The notes: a model not told the origin generated them from the letters alone. A stretch of 64,000 nucleotides of DNA from Sepiola atlantica (GCA_963556195.1 OY744529.1:63074580-63138579), one strand, 5' to 3'; counted from the first letter of the stretch, positions 11,600 through 21,109 are shown. Translations and numbers: made by a program.

Positions 11600-11976
11600 T
11601 TTTTGGCCTTTTGGCTAAGATCAAAGTGTAGTATCTGTTCCGATGGATACTGCACCCCATGACTGGTATTGTCTTGTCCTTCAGAACTTGATTTACGCCG
11701 GTCTATGGGATTGTCCTGTGCAGTTCTAGGAGGTCCACCCTCCCAGGCTTTGCCTCCCCTCTTTGGGGAGGAGTAAGTTAATTGTTTACTGCTTGAGGCG
11801 CCCCTACCAGGGAATGCCGACGGGGCTGCCCAGGCAATTTTTGATGGTCAGAGTGCTCACCTCTCGGGCGCTGGCTTTTCAACCCCCACTTTCCGACCCG
11901 ACCTTGGGTCACATCTTACTTGTAGGAGTAGGATAAAACTGGCCTTGTGCCTAACTCCTGGAGAGGAGTAAATAAT
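11600..11976 (+). mobile_element. U2-headed SINE, long type, with target duplication
   Basis: The best copy in the window. Positions 11605-11640 match U2 snRNA from about nucleotide 10 to 45: GGCCTTTTGGCTAAGATCAA continues to GTAGTATCTGTTC with one extra A, and includes the GUAGUA branch-site pairing segment. After that the sequence is not U2: there is no Sm site and no 3' stem-loops. The body has GGAGGTCCACCCTCCCAGGC, GAGGCGCCC and AGGGAATGCC blocks shared with copies at 43945-44185, 56668-56950 and 56955-57200. It ends GGAGAGGAGTAAATAAT, and ACAAACAAAT is perfectly repeated at 11590-11599 and 11977-11986. This is a retroposed element, not a U2 gene. Confidence 0.85.
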
Positions 11977-12982
11977 ACAAACAAATATTAAACAACAACA
12001 CGACGATTAATGTTGCCCTGGTTGTCTCTCCTCTCCCAGAGAAATGTTTTCTTTAAAATGAATATAATTACTAATGATTTTAAAAAGTAAAACTTTATTT
12101 ACTAAATTCCCTTCCAAAATAAATAGAAAAAATATCGGGTCAAATTTTCCTCCACTGAAAAAATAGGTTGTTAATGTAATGAAAATTGTTTTAAAATACT
12201 TCAGGGATTTTTCTATTTTTATTTTATACCTCAGGAAACGAAAATGTACGAATAATCCTATGCTTCGTCCGACATGTTCTCCTATAACCCTTAGCACATC
12301 TCAAAATATTCGTGAGATTTTATCAAATATTATCTTACACTTAAAGTGAAATCCCCACCCATATTGACGAGATCCTTTGACGCCCACACCTATCCTTCGA
12401 CCACTCATTGGCAGAATAGAACGTACATTTTCATTATGGAGCACTGAAAAAGAGCCGCTCCTTATTTATAGGAGTTTGAGCTGGAGCGGCTCCTTTTTGA
12501 AAATGGGGAGCGTGAGAGGAGCCAACTCCAATTTTGGGCGTTTGAGCAGGAGAGGGAGCAGCTCAAAAAGTAGTGGAACGCGTAAAGCCTTGGGTAGGAG
12601 ACATCAATTAATAAATATTCTCCAAATTTCAGTTTATTTGGGGTATTTTAAAGGGATTTTAGGGGGAATAATATGGACACAACCTCCCATTGGAAAATTC
12701 AAATATATCAAGTTTGCATTAAATTTGATCCATAATCATCAAACACCAATGAAACAAGCTTCCCTGAATTTTAATTTCTTTTTAAGACTCCTTCAACTTA
12801 AACTTTAAATTTTAGACATTTTCTGGAATCAAAATCATGTAATGGACTGTGATTAAAATTGGAATAAGGATTCTAGACATAAGGTTTAGTATCATTACAT
12901 GTTTATTTTTATCTTCATAAAGGTGCAAAACTGTTCTGTTCGGGAATTCATTTTACCCGTCCTGGGACAGGTACTTTTCTAG

Positions 12983-14129
12983 TTATATAATCTAAAGAAT
13001 TACAAATGAATAAGGAAAGTTAAGTGACAGGGGGAAAGAAAACGAAAGAAAAGAAAGACGAAGAAGAAAGAACTAAGGTAGAAATTGATTTTTGATGACC
13101 TTCTAGAGAGGGGTCAATACTACTTTAATTTAACTGCCTAAAATTTTGAATCTGTTGGCGAATTCTGTGAAAGGGTGGTTGTGTATGTTAAAATCACAAC
13201 CGAAATATGTGTGCGCGTGTACGTGTGGACGTCAAAACAGAGAGTTGGAGGGAAAGAGAGACATGGAGAGGATGTCGGGGAAAGGAAAGAAGGAAAGAAA
13301 GTGAGTGTTTAGTATCTAAAAATCGATGCAGCTGTTTAAAGTGTTTGTTAGCATTTGTTTATTTACCGTACCTGGCATCACGTGATAGGTTTTGAAGGCG
13401 AACAAACGATGCTCGCCATTTTTTTTTCTTCTTCTTCTTTGCCTGCCGGGATAAAAACAGGAAAGAAGATGGTGGCTGAGTGCTTCACTTTGGTTTTGTA
13501 TTGCTTCTAGATTGATTCGGGAAGATGCTGAGGTTTATCTAATAAACGACAAAGGAACGCGGCAACGACCAACGCTACAGAACGGGGGGGGGGGGTAAGT
13601 GGGCAACAGGGGAGGGTAAGGAAACGTTATGCTGAGAAGAAGAGAATAGAAAAGATGAGATATTGGTAGGAAGAACAAGAACAAGAACAAGAAGAGATTA
13701 AAAAAAACAAAAACAATGTGCGTCTTTACAATCACACTGTCATGATAAATGCACATTATTTATTTAATTAATTTTTTTGATAGGCCAATAGTTATAAATC
13801 CTTAGAATCTGTATGAATTTCGAGAGGCTCCTTTACAATTGTTGGGCCTGTCTTTTCTTATGTGTGGAGCGATAGATTACATGACAATGGGGCGACCTTC
13901 CATTGATTGATTCAACCATTAGTTCATCTAAGCACGTGGTTACCAAATGTAAATGCCACACCACGAGGGACCAATTTTTTTCTCGGCCAGACCACTCAGG
14001 TGATGATGTAGAGAGAAAGATAGCATCAAAAGAAAGAATGACAAAAGTCTATCCATACAAAATAATTGATTCTCATTGACAACTTTTAAAGACAATTATA
14101 AATGTAGGGTTGGTAAAGATTGAGAGTTC
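12983..14129. other. No gene recognised
   Basis: Purine-rich stretches (13030-13075, 13245-13300, 13625-13710), a G-run at about 13584-13595 and AT-rich spacers. Short open frames here follow the low-complexity tracts and carry no domain. Confidence 0.5.
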
Positions 14130-14570
14130 AAAGTGTCCCGAGAACTCTAGGTGAAAGAAGAGTTATTTTTTGTGTAAAAAGAAATTGAGTAGACATGTTT
14201 ATTTCGGCTGGTGCCGTTTGCATTTACGTGTGTGTAAATGGTATAGAGACATGTACGTGCGTGTATACTAGAATGCCTCTGTTTTGTTAGTGAGAGAGTG
14301 TGTGCATCTATGAACTTGTGTGTACGCGTGGTTGCTGTTGCTGGATATACTGTAGTTCTTGAATGTCTCTCGTTGTGTGTGTCTGTGCCACTTGCCGAGG
14401 GGCCTAGGTTGGATTGTGACGTGCACACGTGTGTTGTTTGTGGAAGAAAATAACCAGAAAGATTTGGAAGTGAATATCTCTTGTGCTGTGATTGGCTGAA
14501 AGAAACTACTGATTAGAGATTTTGTCCAATCGAGAGTCGATATGTAAAAGTCACATTCACTGATACTGAT
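14130..14570 (-). repeat. Promoter-like repeat module P, copy 1
   Basis: In reverse complement this matches 36475-37010 over most of its length. Shared landmarks on the module's sense strand are CGACT-TCGATTGGA, TCTCCAATCAG, CAGTTTCTTTCAG, a CACACGTG-type box near a TCACAATC segment, TTTACACAC, GAAATAAACATGTCTACTCAA and CACCTAGA. It holds two opposed CCAAT boxes. Copy 1 reads away from copy 2 (15040-15240), giving a divergent pair. It may be a solo LTR or other TE regulatory end; no coding sequence is attached. Confidence 0.55.
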
Positions 14571-14669
14571 GCTTCTAACAATAGACCAAAACTATGACAT
14601 GTCTTTGAGACATGATCTCGGTATATATTCCCGTACTAGTCCACCAATAGATTTCACTATTCTCTACAT

Positions 14670-14895
14670 ATAGGAAATGACATCTGTACATATTGTAGTA
14701 TATTGTTGTTTAATGTAAATAAATCCTGTTATGTTTATAAGTAAGGTTCTCTTTTGTTAATCATCACACGTTAGAATGAATAGAAACCGATGCTCTTATG
14801 CATTTATAACATATAAAAAAGAAGTGACATGTGTGCATTTTGTAGTGTATTGTTGTTTAATATAAATCAATCCTGTTATGTTTATAAACGATGTT
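14670..14895 (+). repeat. Two direct copies of an AATAAA-containing segment
   Basis: GTACATATTGTAGTATATTG ... AATCCTGTTATGTTTATAA at 14690-14742 recurs with few changes at 14834-14888. The first has GTAAATAAATCC, which would serve as a poly(A) signal. They sit between the two divergent P modules, so they could be processing sequence from the same element type. Confidence 0.5.
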
Positions 14896-15039
14896 TTAGT
14901 TCTCTTCTGTGTTTCCAGTAGTACACCATTTGCATCTGTGCATCTTTGCGTTTAGAAATAGTGAAAAATGCTTTTATTAATTCTGTTTCTATTTTACATA
15001 TTCATCTCTTCCATATTCTGATTGGGACTGGGGATATGG

Positions 15040-15240
15040 GAAGCGGGAGCAGCAGTGAATGTTGTTTTACATATCGACTCTCGATTGGACAAAATCTCCA
15101 ATCAGCAGTTTCTTTCAGCCAACCATAGAAGCAAGAATATTCACTCCTGAATATTTGTGTGTTCTATAAAAACCCAAACACACAGCTTTCTTCGTTTTTT
15201 TCTGTTTTTTTTTCTCTTCACAGTCAATGCACGTGAGAAG
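15040..15240 (+). promoter_or_regulatory. Promoter-like module P, copy 2 (CCAAT + TATA)
   Basis: AGCAGCAGTGAATGTTGTTT, TCTCGATTGGAC, CTCCAATCAGCAG and CTTTCAGCCAACC give an ATTGG, a CCAAT and a further CCAAC. About 70 bp downstream is TTCTATAAAAACCCAAACAC, a good TATA box, then a pyrimidine-rich segment. Order and spacing match 36475-36680. This is the layout of a Pol II promoter. Because it is multi-copy I infer it belongs to a mobile element rather than to the GPCR gene, which lies on the other strand. Confidence 0.5.
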
Positions 15241-15249
15241 GTTATGAAG

Positions 15250-15360
15250 TTTAAATAATGACCAGAGATAGGTTAGTTTGGAAGTCAATTTCTAAAAGTC
15301 CTCCAACAGATGTCAGCATGTAAAACGGACGTTAAGCCGTTGTTGTTGCTGTTGATGATA

Positions 15361-15442
<82 letters not shown>

Positions 15443-15460
15443 CGACGACGACGACGACGA
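15250..15460 (+). mobile_element. LINE-G 3' end with (ATG)n(ACG)n tail
   Basis: ACCAGAGATAGGTTAGTTTG, GAAGTCAATTTCTAAAAG, CCAACAGATGTCAGCATG and AAACGGACGTTAAGCCG form a LINE 3' end also seen at 43358-43455 and, in reverse, 45880-46035. The tail here is about 28 GAT/ATG units, then about 6 GAC units. It stops about 58 bp from the splice donor of the GPCR exon, on the opposite strand, so the LINE end lies in that gene's intron. Confidence 0.75.
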
Positions 15461-15518
15461 TTCATATTTACTGTTTGTAACAAAGAAGAAAAATCAAAAT
15501 TTAATGGGAACCTCTTAC

Positions 15519-15915
15519 CTTGCATGAATGCTGTGAATTTACAAAGGAATTCTCCGTATATCCAAAGTCGGTAGACAAGCGTCCCTACAGCCATAGGCAT
15601 GCAAATGATGGCGACGGATAAGTCAGCGACTGATAAGTTAAAGAGGAACACATTTTTGGCTTTTTTCCACGTGACATCATTTATAACAGAAACCATTATT
15701 AGAACGTTCCCGATGAGTGCCGTAATAAAGATTGGCACATAAAGTGTGACCAGGACGACATCTTGAAAGTTACTGAAAGAGTAGAATGTTCCGGTAAATT
15801 CATCGAGGACATCTTGTGCTCCGCTGAAATTGTAAGGCGGTGATTGGATGAGCATAGAGAAGTTGTTCCTCTTCAGGAACTGCTTATATGCAATGAATTC
15901 TGGGAATTGGTCCAT
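15519..15915 (-). CDS. Rhodopsin-family GPCR, first coding exon (partial)
   Basis: Encodes 132 residues plus one base of the next codon, so the intron is phase 1. The start is ATG at 15915 in context CAAAAATGG. The donor reads CAAG|GTAAGAGG, with the intron beginning at 15518; a strong acceptor (TTTTTTCTCCTTCAG) sets the exon's 5' edge at 15967, leaving 52 nt of 5' UTR here. Visible protein features: N-glycosylation sites N18 and N29, TM1 about 53-78 with GNVLI (N70 = N1.50), a short basic loop, TM2 about 89-114 with NLSVADL (D98 = D2.50), first extracellular loop YRLWIYGEF with the conserved Trp, and C125, the usual disulfide Cys at TM3. The style suggests a neuropeptide receptor, but the ligand class cannot be set from this exon. 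Later exons (DRY, TM4-7) were not found. An open frame runs past the donor into a poly-His stretch; that is intron. Confidence 0.85.
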
Positions 15916-16211
15916 TTTTGTTCCGCTCCACTAGAGACCAGTCGAGAAGGTGGTTAACTGTATGTCACTGAAGGAGAAAAAAATGAAATTTTAATTAATA
16001 ATTACCAAATAGGAAAAAAAACCATAAATTCTGGATAAGAATTTTTATGGAACTTTATTTTAATTCTTTTTACCAATTGTTTTCAAATGATAAAAACAAA
16101 TTTTAAAAAAAATATTATTTTAATTTTTAGCTGAGTGTTCATTTTAATGTAGATTTTCATGTAAATTTAATATAAAATGGTAATATTTTCTGTTAAAAAT
16201 TATCGCTTTAT

Positions 16212-16935
16212 TCAGTTTGGTGTGTAGCAGTAATAGGCTATTAGAATGTACATATTATAGAAATAGGGGTCAGATTTAGTTCCCCTAATCCTTTTCCAAA
16301 TCAAATCAAATTTATTGGCAAAAATAGCAAAGTGCAACAAGCCATGTAAAAAGCAGAAGATATTTACATCCATATAGTCTGAATGTTTATTAAAGGCCAC
16401 TTTAAACTTGAATATGGTAGGCATCGTCACGACCTCCTCTAGCAATTTGTTCTACAGAGCGGAAATACAGACGAAGAATGTTACCTTTCTTCTGTTGAGA
16501 TGAAAGCGACAATGGTACATCTTGGTACGACTTGGCACTTGGATGAAAAACTCCTTAAAACGTAGGTTTAAATTCCAATTTATCATGTTGTACGCAATAA
16601 TCAGGTTCCTGTGCGTCCTCCGCTCTCAACTGAGAACAGATTTCGTCTTTGAAGCTGTTTTTTTTTTATTGGTTGCCAACTCTTGAACACACTCCAAGGT
16701 ATATGATATCTTTTTGAGGATAAGGATTTTTTACTTGAATGGCATACTAAAGAATGGACTGTACCAGAGTTTTGTATAGGGATAGAAAATGTTTGCCGTT
16801 CGGTTGAGAAAGGATCTTCGATAAAATGGCGCGTTGGTTTCAAGAAGTTATCCACAAGCATAACAAGATCTTTCGCATAAGCGAGAATATCGAGTGGTTG
16901 AAGTGGAAAACAGATAGTCAAGAGAGCAGAGAGAT
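16212..16935 (-). pseudogene. LINE C-terminal fragment (CR1/L2-like)
   Basis: Reading minus, LDILAYAKDLVMLVDN near 16890 is a decayed RT motif C (YADD changed to YAKD). After frame breaks, RNLIIAYNMINWNL, RRKVTFFVCISALWNKLLEE and VVTMPTIFKFKVAFNKH match the conserved C-terminal end of CR1-like LINEs (R-x-FFxxRVxxxWNxLPxxVVxAxSxxxFKxxLD). The clade assignment rests on that ending only. Multiple stops and frameshifts make it dead. It sits about 300 bp beyond the GPCR exon's 5' side. Confidence 0.75.
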
Positions 16936-16985
16936 TTAAAACTTAAGTGTGACAGACAGACGAATATGCTATTTCAAACTTACCT
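16930..16985 (+). repeat. Isolated fragment of the 89-bp satellite
   Basis: AAACTTAAGTGTGACAGACA followed by GACGAATATGCTATTTCAAA matches two non-adjacent parts of the satellite unit at 60235-64000, fused by an internal deletion. It is over 43 kb from the array. Confidence 0.55.
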
Positions 16986-17870
16986 ATTGCGGATCTGAAA
17001 TAATATGAACACTGGCAAAGCATATTTTTCCCCCTCATTTTTGATGAAGGATGTACACTAGTTATTTTAGAATACACAAGTGTAAATTGTCTGTTTTGTT
17101 GAGAAGTAAGATTGGCTATTACTCTATGAGCAACTGTGTGCACCACGTGGTTGACATGTTGTCATTATTTTGCTAATGCCGACAGTCGTTTCTAACCTAG
17201 TCAGAAAGTGTAAGAAGGGCGTTGTCTCACCAGCATCCAGTTAAAAAAAGAGCTTGTCTTCTTTCGTCAGCGAAAGGCTGTAAATAGTTCACCAGCGAAT
17301 CACTACACCAAGCTCACTGATTGGTCCACACTTGATCAATTTTAGTTCAGCATCCAATTCTTTGCACATAGAAAATAGCCTGTTACTGCTACACGCCAAC
17401 CGTGATCACTTAAATCAATTTTAAAGTCGCTTGTTATTTTGCTCATGTACCCTGTGACTCCATGTCCATATCCTGCTTATAGGTCAACTTCACGTTGTTT
17501 TCGTTTTCGTTTGCACTTGTGCCAGCCTATCCTCGACTCATGTAACATAATGTTCAGAGTTACACAAAACAAAGCAGATAAAGATTGATTATAACAGCCA
17601 GGGAGCGCAAGAGAAATGACAGAAAGCACAAATAGACAAGCGGAAGAAAAGAGAATCGAAAAGTTAGAAGGGAAAAAGAAAGATTTATTGATATTTTGCA
17701 AGAAAAACAAAAGATCGCAGATGAATTCATATGACGTGGTTACGCAAGAAAAAACCTTAAGAGTCACTTATTATCGCAGCCCAGAAAACAACACCATCAG
17801 AACCAACTGCACAAAAAAAAGGCAAAAATCGATAAAAGCAAACAAAATGACAAATGTTGATTCTATAGAC
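16986..17870. other. No gene recognised
   Basis: Mixed sequence with two overlapping short open frames around 17477-17987 on opposite strands. Neither shows a domain or splice context. Confidence 0.4.
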
Positions 17871-17871
17871 C

Positions 17872-18200
17872 AGGGGTTTCAGACTTGCAGCTGGGGTGTA
17901 CCAATTGCAGCCCCAGAAACAATATTTATATTTGCAGCAAAATGTGGCTCAGTTGGGAAGCGCTGCCAAGTCTCTGGCAGCAAGTAGTAGGAGAAAGTAA
18001 GAGAAACCTTTGTTCTGAAGAACCGTTCATATTCTGAATGTTCTGATTTGTTATTAATAAAAATTGAGAAGATTGGATCAGTTATTATATATATATTTTT
18101 TTGTGTGTGTGAGGGGGGTGTACTTGAAACCCTATTTTGCCCAGCCTCACACAAATTTTACCTTCAGTGACCTCCAGGTAAGTTTAGTTTGAAACCCCTG
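17872..18200. mobile_element. Non-autonomous element with CAGGGGTTTCA ends
   Basis: The left end CAGGGGTTTCAGACTTGC and right end TAGTTTGAAACCCCTG are inverted repeats of about 15 bp. The CAGGGG start is hAT-like. No 8-bp duplication is evident at these borders, so the right end may be one of several repeated internal ends (see 18100-18360). No transposase frame is present. Confidence 0.5.
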
Positions 18201-18360
18201 ATATTTTATTTTTGAAACACTTTCTTGTGTAATACTTGATGCGGCCCAACACCACACAGTTTTTACCTCCATCAGCCCCAACATATATTCAGTTTGAAAC
18301 CTCTGCTTGATTTTTTGGGGGGAGGGGGAGGAATAAGCAGACCCCAGCTAAGTTCAGCTC
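18100..18360 (+). repeat. About 110-bp tandem repeat, left block
   Basis: Successive units contain a G-run, TACTTGAAACCC, TGTGTAATACTT, CAGCCTCACACA, TTTTACCTTCAG and CAGTTTGAAACC. The same unit recurs at 19540-19745, across a LINE fragment, so the LINE appears to split one array. Confidence 0.6.
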
Positions 18361-19530
18361 CCTTCACTATCGTCAGTGATGTGCGATAGGTCTGCATTCT
18401 GTCTTCAACTCTGTTTAACTATGCAATAGATTGGATTATGTAGCATTCCCTACAGCGACACAAAGGAGTCACTATCTCGAGTGACGTCAGCATCTCGGAT
18501 CTAGGCTACAAGGATGATATTGCGATTCTCGCCTTCAATTACGATGAGCTTCAACTTCTACTGGACCGGGTTAGCGCGTTCGCATCACAGATCGTCCTTC
18601 GCATCAAGCTGACAAAACGAAAATTATGTCTGCCTGTGTGTTGGAGGAAGAAAGAACAGTCATCATGCTGAATTGGCGCCCTCTTGAGGAAGTCAACCAG
18701 TTCGTCTACCTCAGATCTGAATTCTGAGTCAATGGCCAGAATACAACCTTAATAGATAGATAGATTTATCAATTGCGCACTTAGCCTTCATACGTCTCAA
18801 CAATCGCGTATGGAGTCGGCATGATATCCATATCATTACGAAGATGAATATCCATCAGGCACTGATTCGGAGCATTCTGTATACAGATGCAAGACTTGGA
18901 ATTCCGTGCTAATGGCTAGAATACAACCGAAATAGATAGACATATAAATCACGCATGTTTGGCCTTAATACGTCTCAACAGTCGCTTATGGAGTCAGCAT
19001 GATATCCGTATCATTACGAAAATGCGTATCCATCAGTCATTGATTCAGAGCATTCTGCTATACGGATGCGAAACCTGGTCTCTCTGAGCCGTGGATATTG
19101 GCCGAATAGGTGTTTGTGACCGCTGGTGTCTGCAGGGGATCCTGCAACTCACTCTACTGGGCCGAGTTCCCAATGCTGTCATCCATTTGCGGTGCAACAT
19201 TCAACCTATTGAAGGGGTTCTGAAACAAAACTGCCTGCGATAATTCAGGCATATTTGCAGACATCCTGATGCAACTATGCTCGGGTATGTTCTGAATCCC
19301 TAACCCTTCAACATTTGTACCGTCGTCATGGTGGGTAGCTGAAGACTTGGTTGGACACAGTCAAGGCTGATCTCACTTCCCTCATTGGCTCTCAAGTCTA
19401 CGGTGTACGTCGATGGAAGAAGGAAGGGCTCAGCTTATCTGTGGATCTGACACTTAACCGGATGCAATGGGCAGGATTCATCCATGACGGTGCAAATCAA
19501 AGCGCTAGCTCAACCTGAAAGGTGCAAGCC
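18361..19530 (+). pseudogene. LINE fragment with internal duplication
   Basis: Around 18480-18760 the plus strand gives SDLGYKDDIAILAFNYDEL (decayed RT motif C) and EEVNQFVYLRSEF. Near 19000-19290 it gives HQSLIQSILLYGCETWSL, IGVCDRWCLQGILQLTLLGR and VLKQNCLR, the C-terminal blocks of a non-LTR RT. About 180 bp is tandemly duplicated: 18731-18905 and 18911-19080 both run from ATGG(C/T)(C/T)AGAATACAACC to a Tyr/Cys-rich C-terminal block. Frameshifts and stops throughout. Confidence 0.75.
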
Positions 19531-19539
19531 GAAACAAGT

Positions 19540-19745
19540 ACAAGAGAGTAAGTTTAGCTTGATAACTCCTGTTTTTTTTTTTGGGGGGGGGGATACTTGA
19601 ACCCCTTTTTTTGTGTAATACTTAATCAGCCTCACACAGATTTTATCTTCAGTGGCCCCAGCTAAGTTCAGTTTGAAACCCGTGTTTTTTTTTTTGGGGG
19701 GGGGGGGGGGATAAGCGGCACCTAGGTAAGTCCAGTTTGAAACTC
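19540..19745 (+). repeat. About 110-bp tandem repeat, right block
   Basis: Two units, each with a poly-T/poly-G junction, AGCCTCACACAGATTTTATC, CAGTGGCCCCAGCTAAGTTC and CAGTTTGAAAC. Same family as 18100-18360. Confidence 0.6.
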
Positions 19746-19804
19746 TTTCTGTAGACAAAGTGAGACAATGCTAAACCAAGTAGTAAGTTGAATTATCAAG
19801 TTTA

Positions 19805-20960
19805 TTGAGGGGAGTACAAGAATAGACATGATTCAATAATCCACATAGCAACATACTCGGGATACACATTTACAGACACAAAAGAAAAAATATGTCATCT
19901 CATGTATATGGATAAGCTTAAACTATTTGCAAAAAAAGAAAGGAGCTAGAAACACAAATTCGGACAACAAAAATCTTTAGCCAGGAATGGAATTTGAAAT
20001 GGAGAATTGTGCACTACTTGAGACAAAGAAGGGAAAACTCGAAACAACGGAAGACATAGAACTTCCCAATCTAGAAGTGATGAGGCACTTCATGAATGTG
20101 AATGTGATACCTGTAAATCAACAGAGATGAAAAAGATGATTAAAAGAGAATACTTGAGAAAAACAAGACATCTCCTTGAAACTAAATTATACAGTAAATA
20201 AAAGGAATAATCACTTAGTAAGATATTCTGGACACTTCATAAGCCGGACAAAAGAAGAACTCAGGAACTTGGATCAAAGAATCAGAGAATTAATGACCAT
20301 ACACAACACTCGAAAGATGGTACTGACTGATTTCACGTAAAAACTAAAGAAGGAGTAAGAGGACTGATAAATATTAAGGATTGTGCAGAAGATGTGATTA
20401 AACGTCTAGGAAAATACATAACACCAAATACAGAGAGGCTGATTAACACCGCTAAAAGCATCCCTAAGGTGAACGATACGAAGAATGACGAAATGAGAAA
20501 CCAAAAAGCAAGAAAAGCAAAATGTGAAGAGAAATATCTACATAGACGATTTATAAGACGGACCAAAGAACTTGCGGACGGAAACACATGGACATGGTTA
20601 CAGAAAGGACAGAGAAACTGAATCACTACTAATAGCCGCACAAAAGCATGTAATCAGAACAAACCACATAAAATTCAAGATAGAAAAATATTAATGTAGA
20701 CTCTCTGGCTAAAGATACGAAACAGTAAACCACACAATAAGTGAATGCAGCAAGCTAGTCTAAAAGAAATATAAAAATAAACATTTTTAACATGCAGACA
20801 AATTCTACATGCAGAAAGCCAGTATTGGGAAATTAAACGCATAAAATCCTTTTGGACACGGAAATACAAAGGGACAAACACATCCAAGCAAGAAGACAGG
20901 ATGTGATAATAGTCAACAAGATCAGGTCTTGAAAGTGGTTGAGAGAATAATTGTGCACAA
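19805..20960 (+). pseudogene. REL-type LINE remnant (R4/Dong-like)
   Basis: Plus-strand pieces follow the order of the better copy at 28158-30620: YTFTDTKEKICHLMYMDKLK (RT motif C with the second Asp changed to Lys), EMKKMIKREYLRKTRHLLET, NIKDCAEDVIKRLGKY and EKYLHRRFIRRTKELADGNT, ending near 20900-20930 with ARRQDVIIVNKI, the start of the restriction-like endonuclease motif. Many stops are present. The clade name rests on the C-terminal endonuclease motif and the (TAA)n tails of sister copies. Confidence 0.75.
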
Positions 20961-21109
20961 ATAAGTCAGATAAACATAGAAGAAATGCAGTTTGTTTTTA
21001 TGCCTGGGTGAGGTACAACTGATGCTATATTCATCCTGAGACAAAAGCAAGAGAAGTATCTTGGTAAGAAGAACAACCTATATTTTTGCTTTTGTGAATC
21101 AGTTGCTGT

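Larger units (their letters stand above)
9978..12592. mobile_element. hAT-like DNA transposon, 2615 bp
   Basis: It is flanked by a perfect 8-bp target duplication, GGTAGGAG, at 9970-9977 and 12593-12600. Terminal inverted repeats read CAGGGCTTTAT at the left and CAAGGCTTTAC at the right (reverse complement). Both subterminal regions (9985-10140 and 12430-12590) are packed with GAGC/GCTC palindromes such as CTCCAAAAAGGAG and GGAGCGGCTCC, like the subterminal motifs of hAT elements. An 8-bp duplication with CAGGG ends points to hAT. I see no hATC or catalytic motifs, so it is non-autonomous or badly decayed. A U2-headed SINE is nested within. Confidence 0.85.
9755..12982 (+). mobile_element. 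Helitron-like family H, split by a hAT element
   Basis: The left part (about 9755-9977) and right part (12593-12982) join into one copy collinear with the uninterrupted minus-strand copy at 52056-52685; the joint falls at AACAATAGGTA...AGACATC. The 3' end has CCCGTCCTGGGACAGG, able to form a short hairpin, then GTACTTTT and CTAG (12979-12982) followed by T. That is the CTRR-hairpin end of Helitrons. No Rep or helicase sequence is present, so it is non-autonomous. Confidence 0.7.

Noticed and set aside
11600..11976. A genuine U2 snRNA gene
   Set aside because: Only about 36 nt match. The Sm site and 3' stem-loops are missing, the body is shared with other dispersed copies and a target duplication flanks it.
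14147..14428. Thr/His-rich open frame in module P, and its counterpart at 36725-36955
   Set aside because: The two frames do not conserve protein sequence beyond DNA similarity, and CA repeats drive the composition.
15313..15518. Poly-Arg/poly-His extension of the GPCR
   Set aside because: A strong donor (AAG|GTAAGAGG) ends the exon at 15519; the rest is a LINE tail in the intron.
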